A DNA stretch of 64,000 bases from Alphaproteobacteria bacterium (GCA_028690155.1 JAQVBU010000007.1:60031-124030); one strand, 5' to 3'. Positions 49,142 to 58,582 are shown, numbered from the stretch's first letter. Notes: generated from the sequence alone by a model not told the origin. Made by a program: numbers and translations.

Positions 49142-49939
49142 ATGACAATGAACTCTTCGGACAGTCCCGTTCGTTCAGTGCGCAAAACGATGAATAAGCG
49201 TTTGGGCGAGATTATCAGTGGCATTATCGGCGATTCCAGCATTCAGGAACTCTTCGAGAGGGCAGGAGGGCATCCCGACAAATACAAAGGCCTTTCCACG
49301 GGTGAGATTGCTCTTGATCTGGGTGCGATTACAGAAGAAACCAAAACGGCACTTCTTGTTGCTCAGGCGGCAGAGCGTACGGCGCGGTTGGCGGACGATG
49401 TGATCAGTGGTAAGAACAAAATGCCGCGCGTTTTTTTTGATGGCGATCTTTTTGAGTTTGTCGGTTCTTACCGCGATCCCGGAATTTTGCGACATGCGCG
49501 TGCTACGCGGATTGCTGCGCAGATTTTTCACGACGATGATCATGTCTTTAGGGGGCACGGTCTGACAGAGGCGGGGCCTGCGGGGAAAAGGATCGATTAT
49601 GCCAAAGGTTTTAAAGCGGCTGCATCCGAGCTTTATGCGGTTGCTGGGGCTATGTTAGACCAAGAAGGACACAGCGAGGCGGCCAAGAAATTGGGCCTTG
49701 TTTCCGAAAGCCTTTGGACAGAAACAGCCAAGGAATACTCTCCCAATCAGGCTATGTGGATTATGGCTGCGGCTGAGCCCGTAGGGAGCGGGCGTTCAGT
49801 AGGATACAATAATTTTAACAGGGGGATGTCGCAGGATGTTTTATGGTGGATGTCGGTTCTAACGTTGCCGGAAGGGCGGGTTCTACACCGCCCTAATGTT
49901 CGTCCGCGCGGCAACGATACTTCTCTTGACAATGGATAA
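49142..49939 (+). CDS. Unknown protein, intact copy of a duplicated gene
   Basis: No family is recognised for this 265-aa protein. It has a helical N-terminal half (NKRLGEIISGIIGDSSIQELF, then LVAQAAERTARLADDVISGKN). The middle part reads FDGDLFEFVGSYRDPGILRHA, and an AKGFKAAASELYAVAGAMLDQEGHSEAA helix follows. There is no signal peptide. The start at 49142 follows TAGGAGAGTTAATC. A frameshifted paralogue lies directly downstream, so the gene arose by or took part in a local tandem duplication. Confidence 0.65.
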   Translation: MTMNSSDSPVRSVRKTMNKRLGEIISGIIGDSSIQELFERAGGHPDKYKGLSTGEIALDLGAITEETKTALLVAQAAERTARLADDVISGKNKMPRVFFDGDLFEFVGSYRDPGILRHARATRIAAQIFHDDDHVFRGHGLTEAGPAGKRIDYAKGFKAAASELYAVAGAMLDQEGHSEAAKKLGLVSESLWTETAKEYSPNQAMWIMAAAEPVGSGRSVGYNNFNRGMSQDVLWWMSVLTLPEGRVLHRPNVRPRGNDTSLDNG

Positions 49940-49967
49940 CGTTGCCGGATCTGTCTTGCCAAGCCAA

Positions 49968-50071
49968 AGGTGGCGGCATGGAGGCATGGTGATACCGCGC
50001 TTAGGGGTGGTGCAGGTCTTATTGCCGAGGACCTCGTGGTGCAGATCCCCTTTGTTTTGAAAGAGTTTTAC
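49968..50071 (+). pseudogene. Fragment of nnrD 3' end
   Basis: About 104 bases match the 3' end of nnrD (48905-49005), including a 35-base stretch of near identity around GCAGGTCTTATTGCCGAGG. The fragment is not an open gene. It marks the left border of the duplicated segment. Confidence 0.8.
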
Positions 50072-50195
50072 AGGGGCCGGTGAACGGCTTTGCCTTAAAA
50101 GCGGAGATTGTGTCGGTTAACCATAAAAAGTTTTTTTATTTTTGTGCGCAAGAGATATCTTTGTGGATGCGGTCCACTTACGAGCGGTTGCTGTT

Positions 50196-50940
50196 ATGTC
50201 TAAGCCGGAAATTGATTCCGTTGAAACGACGCGGGCGACGATGTCCAAGCGTTTAGGAGAAATTATCACCGACGTTATCGGCGATGCTCGCATCCAGGAA
50301 CTTTTTGAACAGGCCGGAAAACATCCGGACGAGTATAAGGACGTTCCTACCGGAATGATTGCCCTTGATTGGGGTGTGATTACGCCTGAAACGAAAACGG
50401 CGCTTTTGGTCGCTCAGGCGCCGCGGAACGGGCGGCCTTGTTGGCGGACGATGTGATCGAAGGCAAGAACGCGATGCCTGCATTTTGTTCGATGACGGTG
50501 TTTTTAAGTATGTCGGAGCTTCCCGTGACCCCGAAATTTTGCGACATGCGCAGGGCGTATGGATGGCGGCGCAGATGTTTTACAATGATTCTAATGTCTT
50601 CGGAGCCAATAAGCCGGCGGGGGCGAAGGTCGATTATGCTAAAGGATTTAAGGCCGCCGCGTCGGAGCTTTATGCCGTTGCCGCCGATATGTTAGAGCAC
50701 GAAGGCCACGACGAAGCGGCCAGGAATTTTGCCCGTGTTTCCGAAAGCCTTCAGACGAAAACCCGCGCGGGATGCACGCCCCATGACGCTATGCGTATTA
50801 TGACCAAAAAGGTTAGCGTGGGGACGCCTTTCGGCGACGTTTTGTTGTGTTTGATGAGCCTGACATCGCCTCAGAAGAGGGCCTCGCATCCCGGCCCTGT
50901 CCGTCGATATGGCGCGGATAACGCGTGCAACAACGGCTAA
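50196..50940 (+). pseudogene. Frameshifted paralogue of the 49142 gene
   Basis: The reading runs in three frames in turn. Frame 1 gives SKRLGEIITDVIGDARIQELFEQ up to LLVAQA near 50428. Frame 2 gives LLADDVIEGKNAMP, and frame 3 from about 50480 gives FDDGVFKYVGASRDPEILRHA to the end at 50940. Each step fits loss of one base, the second inside a TTTT run. All three parts match the intact upstream gene in order. Either the copy is decaying or the two indels are sequencing errors. Confidence 0.8.
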
Positions 50941-51025
50941 AGCGGTGTAGCCGTCGTGCCAAGAGAGCGGCGAAGGTTCTTGGTCGATTTGAGGGGGAAG
51001 AGTTTCGTGAATTAAAGGCTGATTT

Positions 51026-52543
51026 CTAATCCTCCGCCGCTTCTTTCCCGACAATAGGCCGCATGGTCGGGAAAGCGATAACGTCCCGGATGGTGGGGCT
51101 GTCCGTCATGAGCATGGCGAGGCGATCAATGCCGATGCCGAGGCCCCCCATTGGAGGCATGCCAAACGCAAGCGCACGAATAAAATCGGCGTCTATTGGA
51201 TGCGGCGGATCATCGGGGCCGCGCTTCTGTTCCGCCTGCTCCAGAAACCGCGCTTTCTGCTCGCGCGGGTCATTGAGCTCGCTGAATGCGTTCGCAAGTT
51301 CCCATCCATTGATATATGTTTCAAAACGTTGTGCGACGTTTGGACGGTCGGGCCATGCCTTTGCCAGCGGAGAAATTTCTTTCGGCAAGTCGATGACGTG
51401 TGTCGGTTGGATGAGGGTGTGTTCAACTTTCTTGCCAAACACCGCCTCGACGATCTGACCCCAGCAGAGGCCATCTTCCAAAAGCACGCCGATCTTCTTC
51501 GCTTCGCGCAAAGCGTCGTCGGCATTCGGGAACTTGTCGAGATCAAGTTTCGTCACTTCGCGGATAAGCTCTGTCATACCCTTGCGCGGCCACGGCGGCG
51601 TAAAATCAATTTCTTTATCTCCAAACGGCAGCTTCATCGTGCCATTCAGTTTCATGGCAACATGGGACACGATTTGCTCAGTAAGCTCGATCATGCTCGT
51701 AAAATCAACATAACACTGATAGATCTCAATCGACGTAAACTCGGGGTTATGTTTCGGGCTGAGGCCCTCATTGCGGAAGCAGCGATTGATCTCGAATATT
51801 TTTTCCGAAATGCCGCCGATGGCGAGACGCTTCAAAAACAGCTCTGGCGCGATGCGCATGTAAAGCGTCATATCGAGAGCTTCGTGGTGCGTCAAAAAGG
51901 GCTTCGCGATCGTACCGCCAGCGATCGTGTGCATCATGGGAGTCTCGACTTCAAGAAAACCGCTATCTTCAAGATAACGCCGGATATAAGAGATCATTTG
52001 ATAGCGTTTTCTTAATGTGTTGCGCGTTTTTTCCGTTACCGCGAGGTCTTGCTCACGATGGCGAAATCGGAATTCAATGTCTTTCAGGCCATGAAATTTT
52101 GCGGGGGGTGGCTCAACGGCTTTGCTTAGAATTGTGAGACTTTCGGCATCAACCGTGATTTCTCCGCGAGGCGTACGGCGCACGAGCCCGCTGACGCCAA
52201 TAATATCTCCCAGATCGAGAAGCTTCAGCAGATCGGCTCGCGCGACGTCCAGCGTTTTGATGTTGTGAAAAATTTGAAGACGTCCGCTGTCATCGAGGAT
52301 GTCGATAAACATGCCGTTGTTGCGTATGGACATGATGCGGCCAGCCACGCTGACGCTCTTTCCGGAAGTCTCTCCGGGGTTAAGCGCGGAAAATTCTTTT
52401 TTAATATTTTCCGCGCTGTGCGTTTTTTCGAACTTTGTAATGAAAAACGGATTTCCAAATTTTGCCGTGATTTCATCCAATCGTGCGAGGCGGCGCGAGG
52501 TTTCTTCCCTGGATGAAAAAACAAGGTCCACAGGCTGTTCCAT
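51026..52543 (-). CDS. lysS: Lysyl-tRNA synthetase, class II
   Basis: This 505-aa enzyme charges tRNA-Lys. It has an N-terminal OB-fold anticodon-binding domain (VSVAGRIMSIRNNGMFIDILD), class II motif 2 (FLKRLAIGGISEKIFEINRCFRNEGLSPKHNPEFTSIE) and motif 3 (GGLGIGIDRLAMLMT). The start at 52543 (MEQPVDL) gives the family length; the longer reading from 52852 runs through the tRNA-Gly gene. Many alphaproteobacteria instead use the unrelated class I enzyme. Confidence 0.94.
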   Translation of the reverse strand: MEQPVDLVFSSREETSRRLARLDEITAKFGNPFFITKFEKTHSAENIKKEFSALNPGETSGKSVSVAGRIMSIRNNGMFIDILDDSGRLQIFHNIKTLDVARADLLKLLDLGDIIGVSGLVRRTPRGEITVDAESLTILSKAVEPPPAKFHGLKDIEFRFRHREQDLAVTEKTRNTLRKRYQMISYIRRYLEDSGFLEVETPMMHTIAGGTIAKPFLTHHEALDMTLYMRIAPELFLKRLAIGGISEKIFEINRCFRNEGLSPKHNPEFTSIEIYQCYVDFTSMIELTEQIVSHVAMKLNGTMKLPFGDKEIDFTPPWPRKGMTELIREVTKLDLDKFPNADDALREAKKIGVLLEDGLCWGQIVEAVFGKKVEHTLIQPTHVIDLPKEISPLAKAWPDRPNVAQRFETYINGWELANAFSELNDPREQKARFLEQAEQKRGPDDPPHPIDADFIRALAFGMPPMGGLGIGIDRLAMLMTDSPTIRDVIAFPTMRPIVGKEAAED

Positions 52544-52792
52544 TTTCTTTGAAGTCCTTATCTTCTTAAGTGATGAATTTTTATGGCCGTTTCTTGAGTA
52601 ATAAGGGTCGCCCCTTCTTCCGAGAAACAAACTTACGGGCCATTTTTGCTGATTTTTTGAAGAAAGTCGAGGTAGAGTTTTTAGAAGACGGGGGCCGTTA
52701 TTTTTATAAGACGAAAAAATAGCCAGAGTAACAGACGTACCCTGATGGCTCCGGTCTTTCCCCGCTTGTAACATCTTGGGGGATGAGCGTGC

Positions 52793-52866
52793 TGGAGCGG
52801 GTGAAGGGAATCGAACCCTCGTCGTAAGCTTGGGAAGCTTCTGCTCTACCATTGAGCTACACCCGC
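52793..52866 (-). tRNA. tRNA-Gly (anticodon CCC)
   Basis: The minus strand reads GCGGGTG acceptor, GCTCAATGGTAGAGC D-arm, anticodon loop TTCCCAA (CCC), GAGGGTTCGATTCCCTT T-arm and encoded CCA (TGG at 52793-52795). The base of the anticodon stem has one G-A mismatch. The first 16 bases of the gene are part of the tandem repeat that extends upstream of it. Confidence 0.92.
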
Positions 52867-53185
52867 TCGGAAGCCTTAAACGAAGGCTTTTTATCTTGCT
52901 CGCCTTCGCTCGCGGGCATTGAGCTACACCCGCTCGGAAGCCTTAAACGAAGGCTTTTTATCTTGCTCGCCTTTGCTCGCGGGCATTGAGCTACACCCGC
53001 TCGGAAGCCTTAAACGAAGGCTTTTTATCTTGCTCGCCTTCGCTCGCGGGCATTGAGCTACACCCGCTCGGAAGCCTTAAACGAAGGCTTTTTATCTTGC
53101 TCGCCTTCGCTCGCGGGCATTGAGCTACACCCGCTCGGAAGCCTTAAACGAAGGCTTTTTGTCTTGTTCGCCTTCGCTCGCGGGC
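52851..53185. repeat. 67-bp tandem repeat x5 carrying the tRNA-Gly 5' end
   Basis: The 67-base unit starts at 52851, 52918, 52985, 53052 and 53119, and a degenerate sixth begins at 53186. Each unit begins ATTGAGCTACACCCGC, the reverse complement of the first 16 bases of tRNA-Gly. Each unit also contains a hairpin (AAGCCTT-AAACG-AAGGCTT-TTT) and GCTCGCCTTCGCTCGC. The copies differ at only a few positions; the last is the most diverged. The first unit overlaps the real tRNA gene. The remaining ~330 bases to rpsF hold no gene. Confidence 0.95.
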
Positions 53186-53512
53186 GTTGAGAGGCGCCCG
53201 CTGAAGAGGGAGCGGACTTTACCATTATGGGATTGGCTGTCAAAGGTTATCCTACTTCTTCATTTTTCAGGATATTAAGGGGCGTTTCGGCGAAAAGAGC
53301 TTTGTTAACCTAGATTTTTCCGGCAAAAGCCGCTTCGTTCTTGCTTTCCGAGCGAAAAAGGTTATAAACGCCCCCGCTTAATACTCCTTTCCGTGGCGCT
53401 TTTAAGCGGCCTTTAATAAGGCGACATGCGCGGCGGATGGATCGGTGCCGCTGATGCGTCGGGATTGGCTCGGCCCAGCGTCCGGTCGTTTAACCAAGGG
53501 GGAGTGCCGATA

Positions 53513-53914
53513 ATGCCACTCTACGAGTCTATCTTTATCGCCCGTCAGGACGTCCCGACCACGCAGGTTGAGTCTCTGACCAAGGCGTTTTCCGATATCA
53601 TCGTCAAGGACGGGGGCACGGTTTCGAAAGTCGAACCGTGGGGCCTGCGTAACCTTGCGTATCGCATCAACAAGAACAAAAAAGGGCACTATGTCCTTAT
53701 GAACATCGACGCCTCGCCTGCCGCGATTGCGGAGATGGAGCGCAACATGAAGCTGAACGAAGACGTTCTTCGTTTTCTGAGCGTTCGTGTGGAAGAGCAT
53801 GAAACCGGTCCGTCCGCTGTCTTGCGCAAAGACGAGCGTGCGTCCGACCGTCCCGATCGCCCGCGCCGCGCGCCGCGCGCCGAGGCTCCGGCAACCGCTT
53901 CTGAAGGAGAATAA
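53513..53914 (+). CDS. rpsF: 30S ribosomal protein S6
   Basis: S6 (133 aa) pairs with S18 on the platform of the 30S subunit. The opening PLYESIFIARQDVPTTQVESL and the GLRNLAYRINKNKKGHYVLMNI block are typical. The arginine- and proline-rich tail after residue 105 is longer than in E. coli. The start at 53513 gives the standard N-terminus. rpsR follows after 3 bases. Confidence 0.96.
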   Translation: MPLYESIFIARQDVPTTQVESLTKAFSDIIVKDGGTVSKVEPWGLRNLAYRINKNKKGHYVLMNIDASPAAIAEMERNMKLNEDVLRFLSVRVEEHETGPSAVLRKDERASDRPDRPRRAPRAEAPATASEGE

Positions 53915-53917
53915 AGA

Positions 53918-54211
53918 ATGAGCATGAAAGAATCTTCGGACAATCGTTCCCGCCGCGACGGCGCGCCGGGCGGTTTTGGCGGTTTTCGTCGCGGACGCAA
54001 GACGTGTCCCTTTTCGGGCAAGAATGCGCCCAAGATCGACTACAAAGACCCGGCGTTGCTTAAGCGGTTCATTTCCGAGCGCGGCAAGATCATGCCGAGC
54101 CGGATTACCGCCGTGTCCGCCAAGAAACAGCGTAAGCTGGCTCAAGCCATCAAGCGCGCACGTTTTCTGGCCTTGTTGCCCTATATCGACAAACGCGGCA
54201 ACGCCAACTGA
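53918..54211 (+). CDS. rpsR: 30S ribosomal protein S18
   Basis: S18 (97 aa) binds next to S6. The conserved core is [49 protein letters not shown]. The N-terminal 30 residues are a basic, glycine-rich extension, common in alphaproteobacteria. The ATG follows GAAGGAGAATAAAGA. Confidence 0.97.
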   Translation: MSMKESSDNRSRRDGAPGGFGGFRRGRKTCPFSGKNAPKIDYKDPALLKRFISERGKIMPSRITAVSAKKQRKLAQAIKRARFLALLPYIDKRGNAN

Positions 54212-54228
54212 GGCCTGAAAGGAGATAT

Positions 54229-54888
54229 ATGATGATTGAAGTTATTTTGCTGGAGCACATCGATCGTCTCGGCTCGTTGGGGCAGACGGTCAAGGTGCGT
54301 CCCGGTTTTGCTCGGAACTATCTTCTGCCCAAGAAGAAGGCGTTGCGGGCGACCAAGGCGAACCTTGAGCTTTTCGAAAAGCAACGGGTCGAGCTTGAAG
54401 CCAAGAATGCGTCGGCGCGCGCGGTGGCCGAAGAGCTTGCGGCCAAGATGAAGGATGTCGAACTTGTCTTGATCCGTCAGGCCAGCGAGCTTGGCCAGCT
54501 TTTTGGTTCCGTGACGGCACGTGATGTGGCCGAAGTCGCGAAGGGTGCGGGGCATGCCATCAGCCGTCTCCAAATCCAGATCGACGCGCCGATCAAGACG
54601 CTTGGGCTTTTCCCTGTGAAGGTTAAGCTTCATCCTGAAGTGTCGATGATGATTACGGTCAATGTGGCTCGTTCCGCAGAAGAGGCGGTTGCTCAAGCCG
54701 ACAAAGCCAAGGCTGAAACTAAGGCCAGCGAAGAGCGGGCTCAGGTCGAGGCGGCTTTTGGCGTTCCGGCGAGTGAGCCCAAGGCGGAGAAAGCCGTAGA
54801 AGCTGCTGAGCCGAAAGCCAAGAAAGCGACCAAGAAGACGCCCAAGAAAGCGACCAAGAAGGAAGCTGACGCCAAAGCGGCGGAATAA
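54229..54888 (+). CDS. rplI: 50S ribosomal protein L9, with long basic tail
   Basis: L9 (219 aa) sits at the base of the L1 stalk. The N-terminal domain (EVILLEHIDRLGSLGQTVKVRPGFARNYLLPKKKAL) and central helix are standard. The C-terminal domain ends near residue 160. It is followed by about 50 extra residues rich in Ala, Lys and Glu (EPKAKKATKKTPKKATKKEAD). Such tails occur in alphaproteobacterial L9, but this one is long. AAGGAGATAT precedes the ATG. Confidence 0.95.
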   Translation: MMIEVILLEHIDRLGSLGQTVKVRPGFARNYLLPKKKALRATKANLELFEKQRVELEAKNASARAVAEELAAKMKDVELVLIRQASELGQLFGSVTARDVAEVAKGAGHAISRLQIQIDAPIKTLGLFPVKVKLHPEVSMMITVNVARSAEEAVAQADKAKAETKASEERAQVEAAFGVPASEPKAEKAVEAAEPKAKKATKKTPKKATKKEADAKAAE

Positions 54889-54907
54889 CGTTCCTTTGAC
54901 GAAAAAA

Positions 54908-54947
54908 AGACGGAAGGCGGGCCGAAAGGCTCGCCTTCCGCTTTTTT
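54908..54947 (+). terminator. Intrinsic terminator after rplI
   Basis: CGGAAGGCG pairs with CGCCTTCCG around a GGCCGAAAGGCT loop that can itself pair. A T-run follows. It may serve the convergent comEC gene as well, which ends at 54946. Confidence 0.85.
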
Positions 54948-57033
54948 ATTCGTGCCAGCCGACGCTCCATGGACGCAACCCGGGACGCTCGTAGGCGTAG
55001 GCGATGTCGGGTTTTCCGTTCTTGAAGAAAAGAGCATGCGCGCCATGGGTTGCGAAGTCCGTTGCGTCAAGGACGCGGGCGTTGCACCCGGCGATGGGAA
55101 ACGGGGCCACGACAAGATCGGCGTTCAGGCAGTCGTCGATGGCGGCGTTTTCCTGGGCGGGCATGGCGATGGCAAAAGCTCCGTGGCGATAAAGGCAGCC
55201 CATCGCATCGCAGCTTACTTGGGGATGATCGGACGGCAAAGCCTTGGCGTCCACAAGGGGAACGTTGCCCAGGCGTTCGCGCCATTGGTCGAGGATGAAG
55301 CGTTGCTTTTTAGCGTTTGGTACAGCAAGTCGTCCGTCATCCAGCACGGCGCCCCATGTGTTGCCGTCGGGCGCGGCGAAGAATGACGGCCGCGGAGTGT
55401 AGAGCGGATACAGCATGCCGAGGATGACCGGCACAAGCCCCCAAAAGCGCCAAGACCTTCGCCACAGACACAGCCATAAACCGCCAAGGGTTATGCCCGC
55501 CAGAACGAAGCCGGGCATGGCGGGCCAATAAAGAATGGATCGAGGCCACGCCGCGACGGTTTCGGCGATGCGGATGGTGGCGGCATTGCCGAGGCCCGCC
55601 ATGTCGATGAAAAAGCCGTCCATGTTCCAAGGGGCCGTGGCATAGGCCAAAACCGTGAAGGGCATGACCCAGAAGCTCGTTAGAGGAATGGCCAGCGCAT
55701 TCGACAGAAAGCCATAAAGATTGAAGGTGTGAAAATGATAGATGGAAAAAGGCGTGACGGCCGCGATGGCGATTAAGGAGGCGCGCATGATTCCGCCCAC
55801 ATACCCGAAAGAAGCCCGAAGTCCCGATGGAATGTAGGCCGCGACGTTTTTGCCGAACGCCCAATCCAAAGAGCGCGTCGTCGCGACAAGGCAAAAGACG
55901 GCGGCGAAAGACATCTGGAAGCTCGCGCCCATTGTGGCGGAGGGCACAAACAGCATGCTCAGAAGCGCGGACAGCATGACGAGGTAAAGCGGATGCGTGT
56001 TGCGGTCGAGGGCAATGGCGATCATGGCGAGGCCAACCATCAGCATCGAGCGCATGGTGGCGGCTTGCGAGCCGACAAGGAACGTAAACGCCAGCGCCGA
56101 AAGAATGGCGGCCATGGCCGCCCATTTTTTGATGGGAAAACGCAACGTCAACCACGGCGACAGAGCGAGCAGCATGCGCAAAGGAAAGTAGATCAGAAGG
56201 CCCATGATGGTAACGTTCGCGCCCGACGTGGCCAGAAGATGCGCGAGGCCCGATGTGCGCATGGCGTCCATAACGGGTTGGGAAATAGCCGTTTGTTCGC
56301 CGTTGAGCCGCGCGGCGGTAATCGCGGCCACGTCGCCGGAAAGCCTTTCGTACACATGCCGGGCCAGCGTTTTGCGGGCGCGCTCCAACATCAAGTTAAA
56401 CCGTTCGCCGAGCGAATAATCGTTCGGTGAAGAATCGGTAACTTTAATCGTGTCGCGACTCCACCCAAGACCGCCCAAGTGTTTATAAAAGGCATAACGT
56501 CGGAAGTCGGCGGCATCGGGAGCCGCCGGGCCGCTGAAGGGATAAACCGTTCCTTTGAATGCGATCGCCGAGCCTATGGGAGGCGCTTCGTCAAAACTCA
56601 GGTCGTTGAACTTGACGCGGATGCGTTCGGGCCTTTTTTCCTCGGGAAGGTCGCCGAGGGTCGGGTGAAGCAGGACAATCCGCAAACTGTCGGGCATAAT
56701 GTCGATGCCAAGGACACGGCCCGTGATCGGGATGAATTCCTGCGGCGCATCCAGCATGGGACGGGCGTCCAGAAGCGTTTCGGTTTTGGACGCGGCAAAG
56801 CCGAGGCTTACCAGCATCAGGGCGAAAAAGGCCAAGGCCAAAGGCCACGACCGCTCCTTCAACAGCCAAGCTCCAGCTCCCAAAATCACAGGCAGCCCCA
56901 GCACGAAAACGGGGGGCTCGAACGGCAAAACGAAATAAAGAACCACCCCACCGGCCACGGCCACGGGCAGCCAGTACGACCAACGGGCGCGTTCGGCTTG
57001 AAAGTTGCGGGCGAGGACGCTTAGGGGGTTCAC
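54946..57033 (-). CDS. comEC: ComEC/Rec2 family DNA-uptake channel protein
   Basis: ComEC (695 aa from this start) is the inner-membrane channel for transforming DNA. An N-terminal DUF4131-type region is followed by the competence domain with TGLAHLLATSGANVTIMGLLIYFPLR read as SGLAHLLATSGANV. About ten transmembrane helices follow. The C-terminal metallo-beta-lactamase-like part is short and lacks a clear HxHxDH motif. The start is a GTG at 57033; the frame stays open to 57378 but would overlap gltX. No other competence genes are in view. Confidence 0.85.
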   Translation of the reverse strand: MNPLSVLARNFQAERARWSYWLPVAVAGGVVLYFVLPFEPPVFVLGLPVILGAGAWLLKERSWPLALAFFALMLVSLGFAASKTETLLDARPMLDAPQEFIPITGRVLGIDIMPDSLRIVLLHPTLGDLPEEKRPERIRVKFNDLSFDEAPPIGSAIAFKGTVYPFSGPAAPDAADFRRYAFYKHLGGLGWSRDTIKVTDSSPNDYSLGERFNLMLERARKTLARHVYERLSGDVAAITAARLNGEQTAISQPVMDAMRTSGLAHLLATSGANVTIMGLLIYFPLRMLLALSPWLTLRFPIKKWAAMAAILSALAFTFLVGSQAATMRSMLMVGLAMIAIALDRNTHPLYLVMLSALLSMLFVPSATMGASFQMSFAAVFCLVATTRSLDWAFGKNVAAYIPSGLRASFGYVGGIMRASLIAIAAVTPFSIYHFHTFNLYGFLSNALAIPLTSFWVMPFTVLAYATAPWNMDGFFIDMAGLGNAATIRIAETVAAWPRSILYWPAMPGFVLAGITLGGLWLCLWRRSWRFWGLVPVILGMLYPLYTPRPSFFAAPDGNTWGAVLDDGRLAVPNAKKQRFILDQWRERLGNVPLVDAKALPSDHPQVSCDAMGCLYRHGAFAIAMPAQENAAIDDCLNADLVVAPFPIAGCNARVLDATDFATHGAHALFFKNGKPDIAYAYERPGLRPWSVGWHE

Positions 57034-57163
57034 GAACGGACTGGAAGTTATTAAAGTGGGACCAGCTTGGCCGATAAGGGTAACGGTTTCTTTTTTGAAG
57101 ACAAAGAGCTTTTCTTCGGCTACCCCCAAGCCTGTTAGCGTTTTTTCGATGACGAAGGTTTTT

Positions 57164-58582
57164 ATGATGAAGGTCGTTACGCGTTTTGCTCCAAGTCCTA
57201 CAGGGTTTTTGCATATTGGCGGGGCTCGAACCGCGCTGTTCAATTGGCTTTTTGCGCGCCACCACGGGGGCACGTTTCTGCTGCGCGTCGAGGATACGGA
57301 CCGCGACCGCTCGACGCCCGAGTCGATCCAGACCATTTTGGATGGGATGCAGTGGCTTGGCCTTGATTGGGACAACAAGGATTATAACGGCCGGAATTAC
57401 TATTCCCAATACGCCGAACGCGCCCGGCATCAGGCTGTGGCCAAAGAGATGGTCGAAAAGGGCATGGCGTATTACTGTTATGCGTCACAGGAAGAGCTGG
57501 CCGCCATGCGGGCCGAGCAAAAAGAGAAAGGCTTGCCTCAGCGTTACGACGGTCGTTGGCGCGACCGCCCGGCCTCCGAGGCTCCCCAAGGCGTGCCCCC
57601 TGTCGTGCGGCTCAAGGCGCCGCAGGAAGGCGAAACGACCGTCCATGATGCCGTGATGGGCACGATCACCGTTCAAAACAGCCAGTTGGACGACATGGTT
57701 CTTTTGCGCGCCGACGGCACGCCGACCTATATGCTGGCCGTGGTCGTGGACGATCACGATATGGGCATCACGCACGTCATTCGCGGCGACGATCACATGA
57801 CCAATACATTCCGGCAGGTTCAGATTTATAAAGCCATGGGCTGGGACGTGCCGACTTTCGCGCATCTGCCGATGATTTTGGGGCCTGACGGCGCCAAGCT
57901 TTCCAAGCGTCATGGCGCGCCGGCTGTCAGCGCATACCGCGAGAAGGGCTATTTGCCCGAAGGCATCAGGAACTATCTTCTGCGTTTGTGCTGGTCGCAT
58001 GGCGACGATGAAATTATCCCAACGGAAAAGGCCATCGAATGGTTTGAGTTAGACGGTGTAGGCAAGTCGCCGGCGCGGTTCGATTTCACCAAGCTTGCAA
58101 ACGTGAACGCGCATTACCTCCGCGCCATGGACGATGCGGCGCTGGCCGATCTGGCTGCGCCGTTTGTGGCCGCCGTTGCGGGCCGAGCGTTGACCGATGC
58201 CGACAAGACGATGGTGGTTCGTGCCATGCCCGATCTGAAGCCCCGCGCGCAGACGCTGGTGGATATCGCGAGCATGGCCGCGTTTTTCTTCCACGAAGGC
58301 GCCTTTACCTTTGATGTCAAGGCTCAGAAGTTTTTAACCGACGAGTGTAAGGCGCATCTGGCTGATCTTGCGGCCCGGATGGAGGCGTTGACGGACTTCT
58401 CGTCCGATGCGTTGGAAGAGTTGGCCCGTGTGTACGCCGAAGAGAAACAGATCAAACTCGGCGCCGTGGCCCAGCCTGTGCGCGTCGCGCTGAGCGGCTC
58501 GACCGTTTCTCCGCCGATATTCAAGGTCGCCGCGATTTTAGGCAAGGCCGAGACGTTGAAGCGCATCCGGCTTGTGCTTTGA
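57164..58582 (+). CDS. gltX: Glutamyl-tRNA synthetase
   Basis: This class I enzyme (472 aa) charges tRNA-Glu and, in many alphaproteobacteria, tRNA-Gln as well. The HIGH motif is in RFAPSPTGFLHIGGARTALFNW and the KMSKS-equivalent is GAKLSKRHGAPAVSAY. The start at 57164 has GAAGG five bases upstream; the in-frame reading from 57005 adds 53 unrelated residues. Confidence 0.96.
   Translation: MMKVVTRFAPSPTGFLHIGGARTALFNWLFARHHGGTFLLRVEDTDRDRSTPESIQTILDGMQWLGLDWDNKDYNGRNYYSQYAERARHQAVAKEMVEKGMAYYCYASQEELAAMRAEQKEKGLPQRYDGRWRDRPASEAPQGVPPVVRLKAPQEGETTVHDAVMGTITVQNSQLDDMVLLRADGTPTYMLAVVVDDHDMGITHVIRGDDHMTNTFRQVQIYKAMGWDVPTFAHLPMILGPDGAKLSKRHGAPAVSAYREKGYLPEGIRNYLLRLCWSHGDDEIIPTEKAIEWFELDGVGKSPARFDFTKLANVNAHYLRAMDDAALADLAAPFVAAVAGRALTDADKTMVVRAMPDLKPRAQTLVDIASMAAFFFHEGAFTFDVKAQKFLTDECKAHLADLAARMEALTDFSSDALEELARVYAEEKQIKLGAVAQPVRVALSGSTVSPPIFKVAAILGKAETLKRIRLVL

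Noticed and set aside
51200-52015. Open frame of 271 codons on the plus strand inside lysS
   Set aside because: It is antisense to class II motifs 2 and 3 of lysS.
52851-53185. CRISPR-like array
   Set aside because: The 67-base units are identical over their whole length, with no unique spacers and no cas genes; this is a plain tandem repeat.
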